Assembly: GCA_963725175.1 (NCBI GenBank)
Contig: CAVRXH010000006.1
Coordinates: 4,898,001 to 4,962,000, forward strand
Direction of reading: 5' to 3'
From: DASUBV01 sp963725175
Lineage (GTDB): Bacteria > Actinomycetota > Actinomycetes > Streptosporangiales > Streptosporangiaceae
Length of the DNA: 64,000 bases
Shown: in pieces, positions 55,307-63,143 of the stretch
Position numbering within the stretch: the first letter of the stretch is position 1
How the letters are laid out: every line of letters starts with the position of its first letter
Made by a program: the position numbers and the translations under genes
The notes under the pieces: model-generated
What the model was told of the DNA's origin: nothing
Databases searched by the model: none
What the model saw: only the letters and a program-made list of their open reading frames with translations

Positions 55307-56017
55307 TCAGCCGGCGTCGGACAGTCCGCGCACGCCCAGTTCGTCCAGTCGGGCGAGCATGTCGGCAGGATCGGTGTAGACCCGGTAGGCACCCGCTCGT
55401 TCAAGCTCCTCCCGGCCGTAGCCTCCGGAGACCAGCCCGATGCCGATGGACTGCGCCCGCCGGGCGGCCAGCAGGTCCCAGACGCTGTCCCCGACCACGT
55501 AGGCGTGCAGGGGATCGGCCTCCAGCAGCGCGGCGGCGGCCAGGAACAGGTCCGGGTCCGGCTTGGCATGCGGCACCATGTCGCGGGTGATCATCGGCGT
55601 GTCGTCGGGCAGGCCGAGCAGGCTCAGCGCCCGCTGCGCGGTGGCCCGCCTGCTGCTGGTCGCGATGGCCCACCGGACGCCGGCCCCGGTCAGCCGGCTG
55701 AGCAGCTCGGCGGCGCCGGGCAGCGGCCGCACCGAGTCGGCCAGTTTCAGGTACTCGGCGGCGTGCGCGGCCTGCAGCGACTGCGCGTCCCGCTCGGACA
55801 GCGGGATGCCGGTCTCCCGGCTGAGCGCGGACACGAACAGCCCGCCGCTCATCCCGATCCGCCGGTGAATCCGCCACACCGACAGGTCGATGCCGGCCTG
55901 CGACAGCGCCTCCCGCCACGCGATGACGTGCTGGTAGACGCTGTCGATCAGGGTGCCGTCCAGGTCGAAGAGGAACGCGGGCGGCGGCGGCGCGGTGAAG
56001 CTGACGGAGCCGGTCAT
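55307..56017 (-). CDS. HAD-family hydrolase (phosphoglycolate/beta-phosphoglucomutase-like)
   Basis: 236 residues. HAD motifs are complete: I FDLDGTLIDS, II ATSS, III KPDPDLF, IV GDSVWDLLAAR. A helical cap lies between I and II. The substrate, a small phosphorylated metabolite, is not known. It lies 152 bases upstream of the kdp peptide on the same strand. Confidence 0.88.
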   Translation of the reverse strand: MTGSVSFTAPPPPAFLFDLDGTLIDSVYQHVIAWREALSQAGIDLSVWRIHRRIGMSGGLFVSALSRETGIPLSERDAQSLQAAHAAEYLKLADSVRPLPGAAELLSRLTGAGVRWAIATSSRRATAQRALSLLGLPDDTPMITRDMVPHAKPDPDLFLAAAALLEADPLHAYVVGDSVWDLLAARRAQSIGIGLVSGGYGREELERAGAYRVYTDPADMLARLDELGVRGLSDAG

Positions 56018-56038
56018 GATCTCACCCTAGCCAGCGGG

Positions 56039-56755
56039 TCAGCGACTCAGCCGGCGTAGCGGCGCCCTGCCGCGGCGGCGGGTCCAGGCCACGCCGACCG
56101 AGCCGAGCAGGCCAAGGCCGAGCAGCAGGCCCTTGCCAGAAGCCACAGGGACCGGCGAGGCCCACGGGCCGCAGGTGGCCGAGGCGATGTAGATGTGGCT
56201 GCCGAGAAGGGGCTGGAAGTCGATGGCGTTCACCGTCTCAGAGCCGGTCACCGGGCCGGCCGCCTGCTCGTTCAGGATGACCTTCCCGACCAGCACGTTG
56301 TTGATCAGCGTGAAGTTGGCCGCCGCCATGCCGTTGAACGTGGTGCCGCCGATGTCCAGGCTCGTCACGCTGGAGGTCAGCGTGAACGTGCCGTTGCTGT
56401 TGGCCACGCAGGAGGCCGTGGTCGCCCCGCCGGTGGTGATGGCGCCGAACAGCGGCAGCAGCATCCCGGCGGTGTTCAGCCCGCCGGCGCTGGCCTGGGC
56501 ATGGTTGGTGCTCACGCTCGCGCTCAGCACAGTGGCGGTGACGACGCCGGACGCGGTGGCCGAAGGGACGGTGGCCGGGGCCGGCGTGGTCGGGTTGGCC
56601 AGCGGGGTGGGCGCCACGGCCGGCGCCCTGGTGCTGTCCATGCCGAAGCCCTCCGGGCTCACGGTCGCCTGGGCGAGCGCGGCGGGGGAGACGGCGAGCA
56701 GGGCCGTCACGGCGGCGGCGGCCACCAGCAGCCCGCGCCTGGTTGAGTTGCGCAC
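56039..56755 (-). CDS. Surface protein with choice-of-anchor-like C-terminal sorting signal, copy 1
   Basis: 238 residues: a signal peptide (LLVAAAAVTALLAVSPAALA), a beta-rich domain with two cysteines (ASCVANSNGTFT; ATCGPW), then a C-terminal PVASGKGL, a hydrophobic LLGLGLLGSVGVAW and an Arg cluster. This motif-helix-Arg layout is like PEP-CTERM signals, but with PVASGKG instead of PEP. It resembles proteins NCBI names choice-of-anchor P. Homologous to the next gene. A co-located exosortase at 58758 is the likely processing enzyme. Confidence 0.8.
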   Translation of the reverse strand: MRNSTRRGLLVAAAAVTALLAVSPAALAQATVSPEGFGMDSTRAPAVAPTPLANPTTPAPATVPSATASGVVTATVLSASVSTNHAQASAGGLNTAGMLLPLFGAITTGGATTASCVANSNGTFTLTSSVTSLDIGGTTFNGMAAANFTLINNVLVGKVILNEQAAGPVTGSETVNAIDFQPLLGSHIYIASATCGPWASPVPVASGKGLLLGLGLLGSVGVAWTRRRGRAPLRRLSR

Positions 56756-56933
56756 CTGGGTCTCCTTCGCGGCCGCGGCGCGGCCGGGAGCATCCGGCGG
56801 CGGGGTGGCCGCCGGGTGCCAGCGGACCTCGCCGGCACATCTGCTCTGGTACCGCCGATGTCACGGCTTCCACCCTGGTGCTCACCCCCTGGCGGGAACC
56901 CGCCGGCCGGATTCACCCCGGAGGGGGACAGCA

Positions 56934-56966
56934 AAGCGGGGCCGCGCCCCCGGCGCGGCCCCGCTT
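56934..56966. terminator. Perfect 13-base stem-loop
   Basis: aagcggggccgcg pairs exactly with cgcggccccgctt around a 7-base loop, about 70 bases downstream of the second anchor-protein gene on the minus strand. Likely a transcription terminator or processing hairpin. Confidence 0.7.
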
Positions 56967-56987
56967 CGCGTGCTGCTGTACTGCTGG

Positions 56988-57020
56988 GCGGGGCCGCACC
57001 CCCCGAGCGCGCGGCCCCGC
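56988..57020. terminator. Second stem-loop, 10-base stem
   Basis: gcggggccgc at 56988-56997 pairs with gcggccccgc at 57011-57020 across a 13-base loop. It lies just after the stop of the gene at 57039 and forms a tandem terminator with the hairpin at 56934. Confidence 0.65.
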
Positions 57021-57038
57021 GTTGCTTACTGCGGCGTG

Positions 57039-57758
57039 CTAGAGCACCGAGGAGGCGCGGCGACGGCGGGTGTAAAGCGCGCCGTAGCCAACGCCGACGG
57101 AGCCCAGCAGGCCGAGGCCGAGCGCGAGGCCCTTGCCCGACGCGACTGGCGTGTCGGCCGAGTACGGGCCACAGGTCGACGAGGCGATGTTGACTTCCTC
57201 GGCGGTCCCGCCCAGCAGCGCGATGTGAATGGCGTTGACCGTCTGCGACCCGGTGATCGGCGCCGTCACCTGCTGGTTCAGCGTGATGTTCGCGACGCCC
57301 GGGATGCTGAGGAAGGCGTCGTTCGCCGGAATCGTGCCGGGCGCGAGGCTCGTGCCGGCGATGCTCAAGCTGGCGATCGTGGTGGATTCCACGAACGAGC
57401 CGTCGGCATTCACCAGGCAGGACGAGCTGACAGCCGTGGCCGAGATGATGCCGAGCAGCGGGGCGATGATGCCCGTGGTGTTCAGGCTCTGCACCGCCGC
57501 GGTGGCGCTGTTGGAGGTGACGCTGGCGCTCAGGGTGCCGGCGTTGAGGATGAGCGGAATCGAGATCGATGCCACGTTGGCGGGGTTCGGGTTGCTCAGG
57601 GTGGCGTCGGGTGTCGGGGCAATGCCCAGCAGGCCCGTGCCCTCGATGCCGAACGCCTCCGGGCTTGTCGTCTGCGCGAACGCAGCCGGCGCCGTGGCAA
57701 CAAAGGCGGTCCCGGCCAGGGCGGCCAGGACGAGCCCTCGTCTGATGGAGTGTCGCAC
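57039..57758 (-). CDS. Surface protein with choice-of-anchor-like C-terminal sorting signal, copy 2
   Basis: 239 residues, paralogue of the gene at 56039. It has a signal peptide, a beta-rich body with a SSCLVNADG segment and the second Cys in SSTCGPYSADTPVASGKGL. The end is a hydrophobic LALGLGLLGSVGVGYG helix and ALYTRRRR. The shared PVASGKGL motif and the LGLGLLGSVGV helix are the strongest conservation between the two proteins, as expected of a sorting signal. A terminator pair follows. It is divergent from the regulator at 57994. Confidence 0.8.
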   Translation of the reverse strand: MRHSIRRGLVLAALAGTAFVATAPAAFAQTTSPEAFGIEGTGLLGIAPTPDATLSNPNPANVASISIPLILNAGTLSASVTSNSATAAVQSLNTTGIIAPLLGIISATAVSSSCLVNADGSFVESTTIASLSIAGTSLAPGTIPANDAFLSIPGVANITLNQQVTAPITGSQTVNAIHIALLGGTAEEVNIASSTCGPYSADTPVASGKGLALGLGLLGSVGVGYGALYTRRRRASSVL

Positions 57759-57993
57759 TGTGATCCCCTTCGTACCGCCGGGCTAGAGAGAACGACCCAA
57801 CCCGGTCACGGAGCGTTACATTGGGGCTGACCGTAAGCGCGACATACCGCAACCCCCGGGACGTCCCGGCTGCTTATCACGCGCCGGGGTGATGAGTGTT
57901 CCGAAATTCACCCTGGAGGGTGGAGTTTCAGATGACGCTCCGTGACCACTGCTTCGGTAACTTGCTGAGTGCAGCGACACCGACGGGGGGAAC

Positions 57994-58761
57994 GTGGTGG
58001 CACAGATGCCGGGGGGCGTCCGGACGGCGACGCTGTCTCGCCAGGACGCGGGGGGCGGACAGCGAGCACAGGCGTGCCTGGTCAGGTCGGTGGTGGTCGA
58101 CGACGCCGAGCTCATCCACTTCGCGGTGCGCGCCCTGCTGTCCGCGCTGCCCGGCTACTCGCTGATCGCCTCGGCGCGCAGCGTCGGCGCCGGCGAGCAG
58201 CTCATCCACCGGACCCGCCCCGACCTGCTGATCTGCGAGGCGGACATCGGCGGGGAGAGTGGCATCGGGCTGTGCCGCTGGGTGCGGCAGGCCTGCCCGG
58301 CGACCGCCGTGGTGATCCTGACCGGCCGCGACGAGCCGCTGGTGGCCCAGTCCGCGCTCGCCGCCGGCGCGCAGGGCTACCTGCTCAAGGACTCCGCGCC
58401 CGCCGACCTCACCTCTTACCTGGAGGAAGCGGTGGCCGGGCTGCGCGTGCTCGACCCGCGCCTTGGCCGCGCCAGGCGGCATGACCACCGGACCGACCCG
58501 ACCGACGAGTTCGGCCTGTCCAGGCGCGAGCACGAGGTGCTGTCCGAGATGCTCGCCGGGTTCGACAACAAGACCATCGCCGAGCGGCTGTGCATCTCGG
58601 AGGACACCGTGAAGTCTCACGTGAAGGCCATCTTCCGCAAGCTCGGCGCCAGGGACCGCACCCATGCCGTCGCGCTCGCGCTCGGCACGGCGGGGGTGCC
58701 CGACCGGCTGCTGCGGCCGGTGCCCCGCATCCCCGCGCAGCGACGGGTGACCGGCCGATGA
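57994..58761 (+). CDS. NarL/FixJ-type response regulator with Glu at the phosphosite
   Basis: 255 residues from a GTG after GGGGGG. The receiver has VVVDDAE (36-37), Thr110 and the Lys132 of LLKDS. The usual phosphoacceptor Asp aligns with Glu82 (PDLLICEADIGGESG against PDVVLLDxxMPxxDG). A LuxR helix-turn-helix (SRREHEVLSEMLAGFDNKTIAERLCISEDTVKSHV) is intact. The C-terminus is basic. It overlaps the exosortase start by ATGA. It is therefore likely to act without normal phosphorylation, or to be constitutively active. Anchor-protein genes are likely targets. Confidence 0.85.
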   Translation: MVAQMPGGVRTATLSRQDAGGGQRAQACLVRSVVVDDAELIHFAVRALLSALPGYSLIASARSVGAGEQLIHRTRPDLLICEADIGGESGIGLCRWVRQACPATAVVILTGRDEPLVAQSALAAGAQGYLLKDSAPADLTSYLEEAVAGLRVLDPRLGRARRHDHRTDPTDEFGLSRREHEVLSEMLAGFDNKTIAERLCISEDTVKSHVKAIFRKLGARDRTHAVALALGTAGVPDRLLRPVPRIPAQRRVTGR

Positions 58762-59437
58762 CCGCGGGCGCGCTGCCCGGCGGCCACGCCGCCCGGCGAG
58801 GCGCCGCACGAGGTCAGGCCGCCGGTAGCCGCCGGCCGGCCGGACTGGCCACCGGGCCAAGGGCGGGCACCGGCGGGCACCGGACGCCGAGCACAGCCGC
58901 TCGGCGTCCGGCCTCGCGGTCCGGCTGCTGGCCTGTGTCTCCTGCTGCCTGCTGGCCGCCATCGCGGTGAAGGAGAACTACCTGCTGCGCGGCGTCGAGG
59001 CGGACCTGGCCAGCAAGGTGGTCGGCTTCGTCACCTCATCGCCGGCCGGCGCCATCCCGCAGACCCCGACGTTCTGGTTCACCCTGTCGCCGCATCACGA
59101 GATGGGCCTGGAGATCACCCCAGCCTGCACCGTGGTCCTGATGATGACGCCGTTCCTGATCGCCACGGCCTTCCTGGTCTGGCGCAAGTCCTCGGCGCTG
59201 CGCCCGGTCACCGCGTGCGTGATCGCCATCGCCATGCTGGCGGTGGTCAACCAGCTCCGCATCCTGACGATCATCATTTTCGTCCTCAAGCTGGGCTTCA
59301 ACGGCGGCTTCTACTGGGGGCACACCATGGTCGGCTCGCTGGTCACCATCATCGGCGGCTCCGCCACCCTGGTGGTCTACGCGCTCATCGCGGTGCGCCG
59401 AGGAAGCCCCGCGCGACCGCGGCGACTCGCTCGCTAG
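58758..59437 (+). CDS. Exosortase/archaeosortase family protein, probable frameshift near the N-terminus
   Basis: Exosortases are membrane cysteine transpeptidases that cut C-terminal sorting signals. From the GTG at 58967, the 156-residue part has the three signature residues: Cys54 (ITPACTVV), Arg98 (VVNQLRIL) and His119 (YWGHTMVGS), with membrane helices around them. The frame upstream of that GTG encodes a hydrophobic LLACVSCCLLAAIAV, clearly the first helix, so the gene must begin earlier. An ATG at 58758 overlaps the regulator stop as ATGA. A one-base loss between about 58829 and 58950 would join it. It converges with the epimerase gene, overlapping by 53 bases. The anchor proteins at 56039 and 57039 are the likely substrates. 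Confidence 0.78.
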
Positions 59438-60493
59438 CCAGCCCGTCGCCGAACGGGCTGGGGATCGCAGCCAGCCGCTCGCGCAGGCCGCGGTCGGCGA
59501 GCAGTTCCCGGCCAAGCTCGCCGATCCGCGGCCCGGGCCGGACCAGGTGCGCGAAGCCCGCGCGTACCGATTCCGGCCGCTCGGTCGAGTTCCGCACCAC
59601 GATCAGCGGCCGCTTCAGCACCGTGCACTCCTCCTGCACGCCGCCGGAGTCCGAGACCAGCAGCCGGGCCAGGCTGGCCAGCGCCAGGAAGGTCGCGTGA
59701 TCGGCCGGCGGCAGCACCCGCAGCCGGTCCAGCGCCGCGTCAAGCCCGAACCGCCGCGCGGCGGCCCTGGTGCGCGGGTGCAGCGGCAGCAGCACCGGCA
59801 GGCCCAGCTTGGCCAGCTCGGTCAGGATCGCCTCAAGCGCGCCGGGGTCGTCGGTGTTCTCCGGCCGGTGAATGGTGGCCAGCACGTACCCGCCTGGCTC
59901 GGCGCCCAGGCCCGCCGCGATAGCGGTGGCGGCCTGCGGTGACGGCAGCATCGCGGTGACCGCCTCCACGATCGTGTTGCCGGTCAGCACGATCCTGGCG
60001 GCCGGCACGCCCTCGGCCCGCAGGTTCGCTGCGGCCTGCCGGGTGGGCGCGCAGTGCACGTCGGCGAGCACCCCGGCCAGGCAGCGGTTGATCTCCTCGG
60101 GCATCGCCCGGTCGAACGAGCGCAGCCCCGCCTCCACGTGAATCACCGGGATGCGCAGGTAGCTGGCGGCCTGGGCGCCGGCCGAGGCCGTGTTCGTGTC
60201 GCCCTGCACCACGACCGCCGCCGGCGGCCGGCCGCCAGCAGCTCGCCAAGCGCCGCGATCATCCGGCCCACCTGAGCATGCCGGGGCTGCCCGCAGATCC
60301 CCGATAAGGCCGCGGCCTGGCGCAGCCCCGCCGCCGCCAGGAACACCCCGGACAGCTCCTCAGCTTCGTGCTGGCAGGTGTGAATTAACGCGCCATCGCC
60401 CGACAGCAGCCGGACCAAAGGCGCGAGCTTGACTATCTCCGGCCGCGTGCCGACCACTATCGCGATCTGGCCGGAGATTCCATTCTGGACCAT
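59385..60493 (-). CDS. wecB: UDP-N-acetylglucosamine 2-epimerase (WecB-like), frameshifted
   Basis: The start at 60493 has GGGGGAG upstream and gives QIAIVVGTRPEIVKLAPLVR, the signature of the family that interconverts UDP-GlcNAc and UDP-ManNAc. The frame is lost near 60228-60240 (one base short in a GC run) and continues as VVVQGDTNTASAGAQAASYL, HVEAGLRSFDRAMPEEINR and SDSGGVQEECTVLKRP to the stop at 59385. Restored length is about 369 residues. The product could feed a surface polysaccharide made by the GT2 synthase nearby. Its 3' end overlaps the exosortase gene. Confidence 0.85.
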
Positions 60494-60622
60494 ATGCGCT
60501 CCCCCGATGCGCCCGTTCCAATCATCAGGAGAATATCCGCCGCCGCGCGCGTCGCGCTGCTTGTCTGCGGCCCTGACCTCGTTATCCTTGGCAGAGCATC
60601 CGCAGCGTACGGGGGTCAAGCT

Positions 60623-60757
60623 GTGTATCCACCACCCATTGGCATCCTGCCGATTACCGGATTCAACATGCTCGGTTTCGGACTGATTGCGGGACTACTC
60701 ATCATCGGTGGCCTGATATTCCTACGCGTCGCGTATTTCTCGCGATCGCGCCGGTAG
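60623..60757 (+). CDS. 44-residue LPITG-type membrane mini-protein
   Basis: From a GTG after GGGGGTCAAG, the peptide reads YPPPIG, then ILPITGF, a hydrophobic helix (LIAGLLIIGGLIFL) and SRSRR. That is a complete LPxTG-like sorting signal with almost no protein before it and no signal peptide. It lies divergently upstream of the epimerase and before the glycosyltransferase. A longer in-frame ATG at 60494 is possible but its extra sequence looks non-coding. Function unknown; it might be a lipid-like or membrane anchor for a surface polymer or an accessory to the synthase. Confidence 0.6.
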   Translation: MYPPPIGILPITGFNMLGFGLIAGLLIIGGLIFLRVAYFSRSRR

Positions 60758-60858
60758 TCCAGGCTGCCTGGCCGATTCTCCGGGCGGCTGGAACGGCCAT
60801 CCGGCGGCTGGAACGGCCATCCGACCGTTGCGAATGCGCGTAAGTAAGGAGTTCACCG

Positions 60859-62967
60859 GTGCTGGCAGGCGCGCTGGAATTGTTCCTGGTCTCGCTCGGG
60901 CTGACGTATTACGTCGCGACGGTAGGCGCCGGGCTGCGGATTCTCCGCCAGCACCGCAAGGCGGCCAGGCTGCGGCAGGCGCAGGAACAGGCGGCCGCGG
61001 CGAACGCGGCGTCGGCCGGCGGGGCGTCGGCTGCTGGGGCGTCGGCTGGCGGGGCGGCGACCGGGATGGCGCCGGGACAGCGCGGCCGGGGCGGCCGGGG
61101 CGGCCGGGGCGGCCGGGGCGGCCGGGGCGGCGGGCACGGTCGGCGGACGGCCCGCACCGGGGTCCGCGTCAGGGCCAGCGCCGGTGCCAGGTTCGGGGCT
61201 AGCCAGGCGGGCGAGCTGGGCACCGTGGTAGCCAGGCGCTGGGGCCAGTTGCGCACCCGGCTGGACACCGCGGAGGAACCGCCCGCCCGGGCCAGCGTGC
61301 TCGTGTCGGCGGAGGATTACGTCGTCTACTTCCTCGTGCCCTGCATGAACGAGGAAGCCGTCGTCGAGGACACCGTGCGCGAGCTGCTCGGCGACGCGCG
61401 GTCCAGGGTCGTCGTCATCGACGACGCGTCCGACGACCGCACCGCCGAGCTGGCCGCCGCCGTGGATGCCGGCCGGGTCATGGTGGTCAGGCGCGAGCTG
61501 CCGGACGCCCGGCTCGGCAAGGGCCCGGCGCTGAACGCCGGGTTCGGCCAGGTGCTCGCCGACGCCGCGGCCCGCGGCATCGCCGCCTCGCGGATCGTCG
61601 TCTGCGTGATGGACGCCGACGGGCGGCTGTCCGACGGCGCGCTGGATGCCGTGCTGCCGCTGTTCGCCGACCCGCAGGTCGGCGGGGTGCAACTGCCGGT
61701 GCGGATCCGCAACCGCGGGTCCATCCTGACCAGGATGCAGGACCTGGAGTTCTGGGGCGTCTGCGCCGTCGCCCAGCTCGGCCGGATCGCCTCCGGCACC
61801 GTCAGCCTCGGCGGCAACGGCCAGTTCACCCGGCTGGCCGCCATCCTGGAGATGGGCGATCAGCCCTGGCAGGCGCAGCTCACCGAGGACCTGGACCTCG
61901 CGCTCGCCCTCGCGGTGCGCGGCTGGCGGCTCACCTCGACCGCCGGGGCGCATGTCTCGCAGCAGGGCATCAACGGACTGCGCGCGCTGATCAACCAGCG
62001 CACCCGCTGGTACCAGGGACACATGCAGGCGGTGCGCTGGCTGCGCGAGCTGTGGTCATCCCGGCAGCTCTCGCACCTGGCGATGCTCGAGCTGACCATC
62101 TACCTGATGGTCCCGTGGGCGCTGGTGCTGCCCTGGTCGATCATCTTCAACTACAACCTGCTGATCATGCTGCTGTGGGTGCTCGGCTGGGTGTCCAGCC
62201 CCGGCCTCGGCGCGGACCTGACAGAGAAGATCGCCACGCTGGTCTTCTGGTACACCCTGTCCTGCATACCGATCTACATGGCCGGCTTCCTCTACAGCCG
62301 CCAGGAGCGCGACACCGGCTACATCCGCGCGTTCTTCATCGGGCACCTGCTGCTCCTCGGCAACTACGTGACCTACGCCGCCTGCTGGCGGGCGGTCTAC
62401 CGGCTGATCACCGGCGCGCACGGCTGGGAGAAGACCCGGCGCCTCGCCGAGCGGCCACAGCCAGGGCTGTCCCCGGGCGGCGCCAGGCAGTTCGGCGTCC
62501 CGGCTCAGGCGGGGGCGCGGCCAGCCGCCGCCGGCAGGCAGGCGGCCGGCCTTGGCGACGCCCCGGCGACCAGCCTGGACCTGACCGGCTTCGGGGGTGC
62601 GGGCCTCGGAAGCGCGCCGGGAGCAGGCGACCTGGTTGGCGCGGGCCTGGTAGGAAGCGGCGTGACCGGGAGCAGGCCAGGCGGCCCGAGCCCGGCCACG
62701 GCCGGCCTGGCCGCAGCGGGCCTGGCCGGCCGCAGCACCGCCGCCGCCAGCAGCACCGCCGTCGGCCTGGCCGGCCGCGGCGCCGCCGCCAGCCCCGCCG
62801 GCGAGAACGCCGCGCAGGACGACGCGAACCCGACCGCCATCCTGGTGCCCGGCCCGCGAGCGGCCACCGACAGCCAGCCCGGCCAGCCGGGTCAGCCCCG
62901 CCCCCGGCACAGCCACCGCGCCCCGCGCGGCCGCCTCCGCCGCGCCGCCGGCGGCCCGCCGCGCTAG
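60859..62967 (+). CDS. Processive GT2 glycosyltransferase (NodC/hyaluronan-synthase-like)
   Basis: 702 residues from a GTG with AAGGAG. One N-terminal helix is followed by an RGG-type low-complexity loop (residues about 75-92). The GT-A catalytic domain shows VIDDASDD, MDADG, TEDLDL and QRTRW, the D, DxD, ED and QxxRW signature of processive inverting synthases. Four or more membrane helices follow (about 405-520), then a 190-residue Gly/Ala/Pro-rich cytosolic tail. It should polymerise an activated sugar and export the chain. The WecB-like epimerase next door suggests a GlcNAc- or ManNAc-containing product; this is inference. Confidence 0.85.
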   Translation: MLAGALELFLVSLGLTYYVATVGAGLRILRQHRKAARLRQAQEQAAAANAASAGGASAAGASAGGAATGMAPGQRGRGGRGGRGGRGGRGGGHGRRTARTGVRVRASAGARFGASQAGELGTVVARRWGQLRTRLDTAEEPPARASVLVSAEDYVVYFLVPCMNEEAVVEDTVRELLGDARSRVVVIDDASDDRTAELAAAVDAGRVMVVRRELPDARLGKGPALNAGFGQVLADAAARGIAASRIVVCVMDADGRLSDGALDAVLPLFADPQVGGVQLPVRIRNRGSILTRMQDLEFWGVCAVAQLGRIASGTVSLGGNGQFTRLAAILEMGDQPWQAQLTEDLDLALALAVRGWRLTSTAGAHVSQQGINGLRALINQRTRWYQGHMQAVRWLRELWSSRQLSHLAMLELTIYLMVPWALVLPWSIIFNYNLLIMLLWVLGWVSSPGLGADLTEKIATLVFWYTLSCIPIYMAGFLYSRQERDTGYIRAFFIGHLLLLGNYVTYAACWRAVYRLITGAHGWEKTRRLAERPQPGLSPGGARQFGVPAQAGARPAAAGRQAAGLGDAPATSLDLTGFGGAGLGSAPGAGDLVGAGLVGSGVTGSRPGGPSPATAGLAAAGLAGRSTAAASSTAVGLAGRGAAASPAGENAAQDDANPTAILVPGPRAATDSQPGQPGQPRPRHSHRAPRGRLRRAAGGPPR
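61082..61135. repeat. Six 9-base tandem units encoding RGG repeats
   Basis: The unit gcggccggg repeats about six times in frame in the GT2 gene and encodes repeated Gly-Arg-Gly residues. Slippage here would change length without breaking the frame. Confidence 0.75.
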
Positions 62968-63037
62968 CGAAACACGACCCTCGTCAGTCACACCAGCCCC
63001 ATGCGATGGGACCCATCGAGACGCGCGGAATGTGCCC

Positions 63038-63099
63038 AACGACAGTGAATGCGGGTTTGCTGCCGTTCTAACGACAGTAGATGCGGGTTTACTGTCGTT
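63038..63099. repeat. Two tandem 30-base hairpin units
   Basis: Two related 30-base units, 32 bases apart, lie in the gap between the GT2 and SGNH genes. The second is a perfect inverted repeat (aacgacagta ... tactgtcgtt, 10-base arms, 10-base loop gatgcgggtt). The first is the same with mismatches. Either an attenuator/terminator or a copy of a dispersed intergenic palindromic element. Confidence 0.7.
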
Positions 63100-63143
63100 G
63101 GCGCGGCCCCGCCGGGGTCGGCGATGGAGGTGACGGGCCGGAG

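Noticed and set aside
61082..61135. Short tandem GC repeats as a possible regulatory array
   Set aside because: They are in frame within the GT2 gene and simply encode an RGG-type loop.
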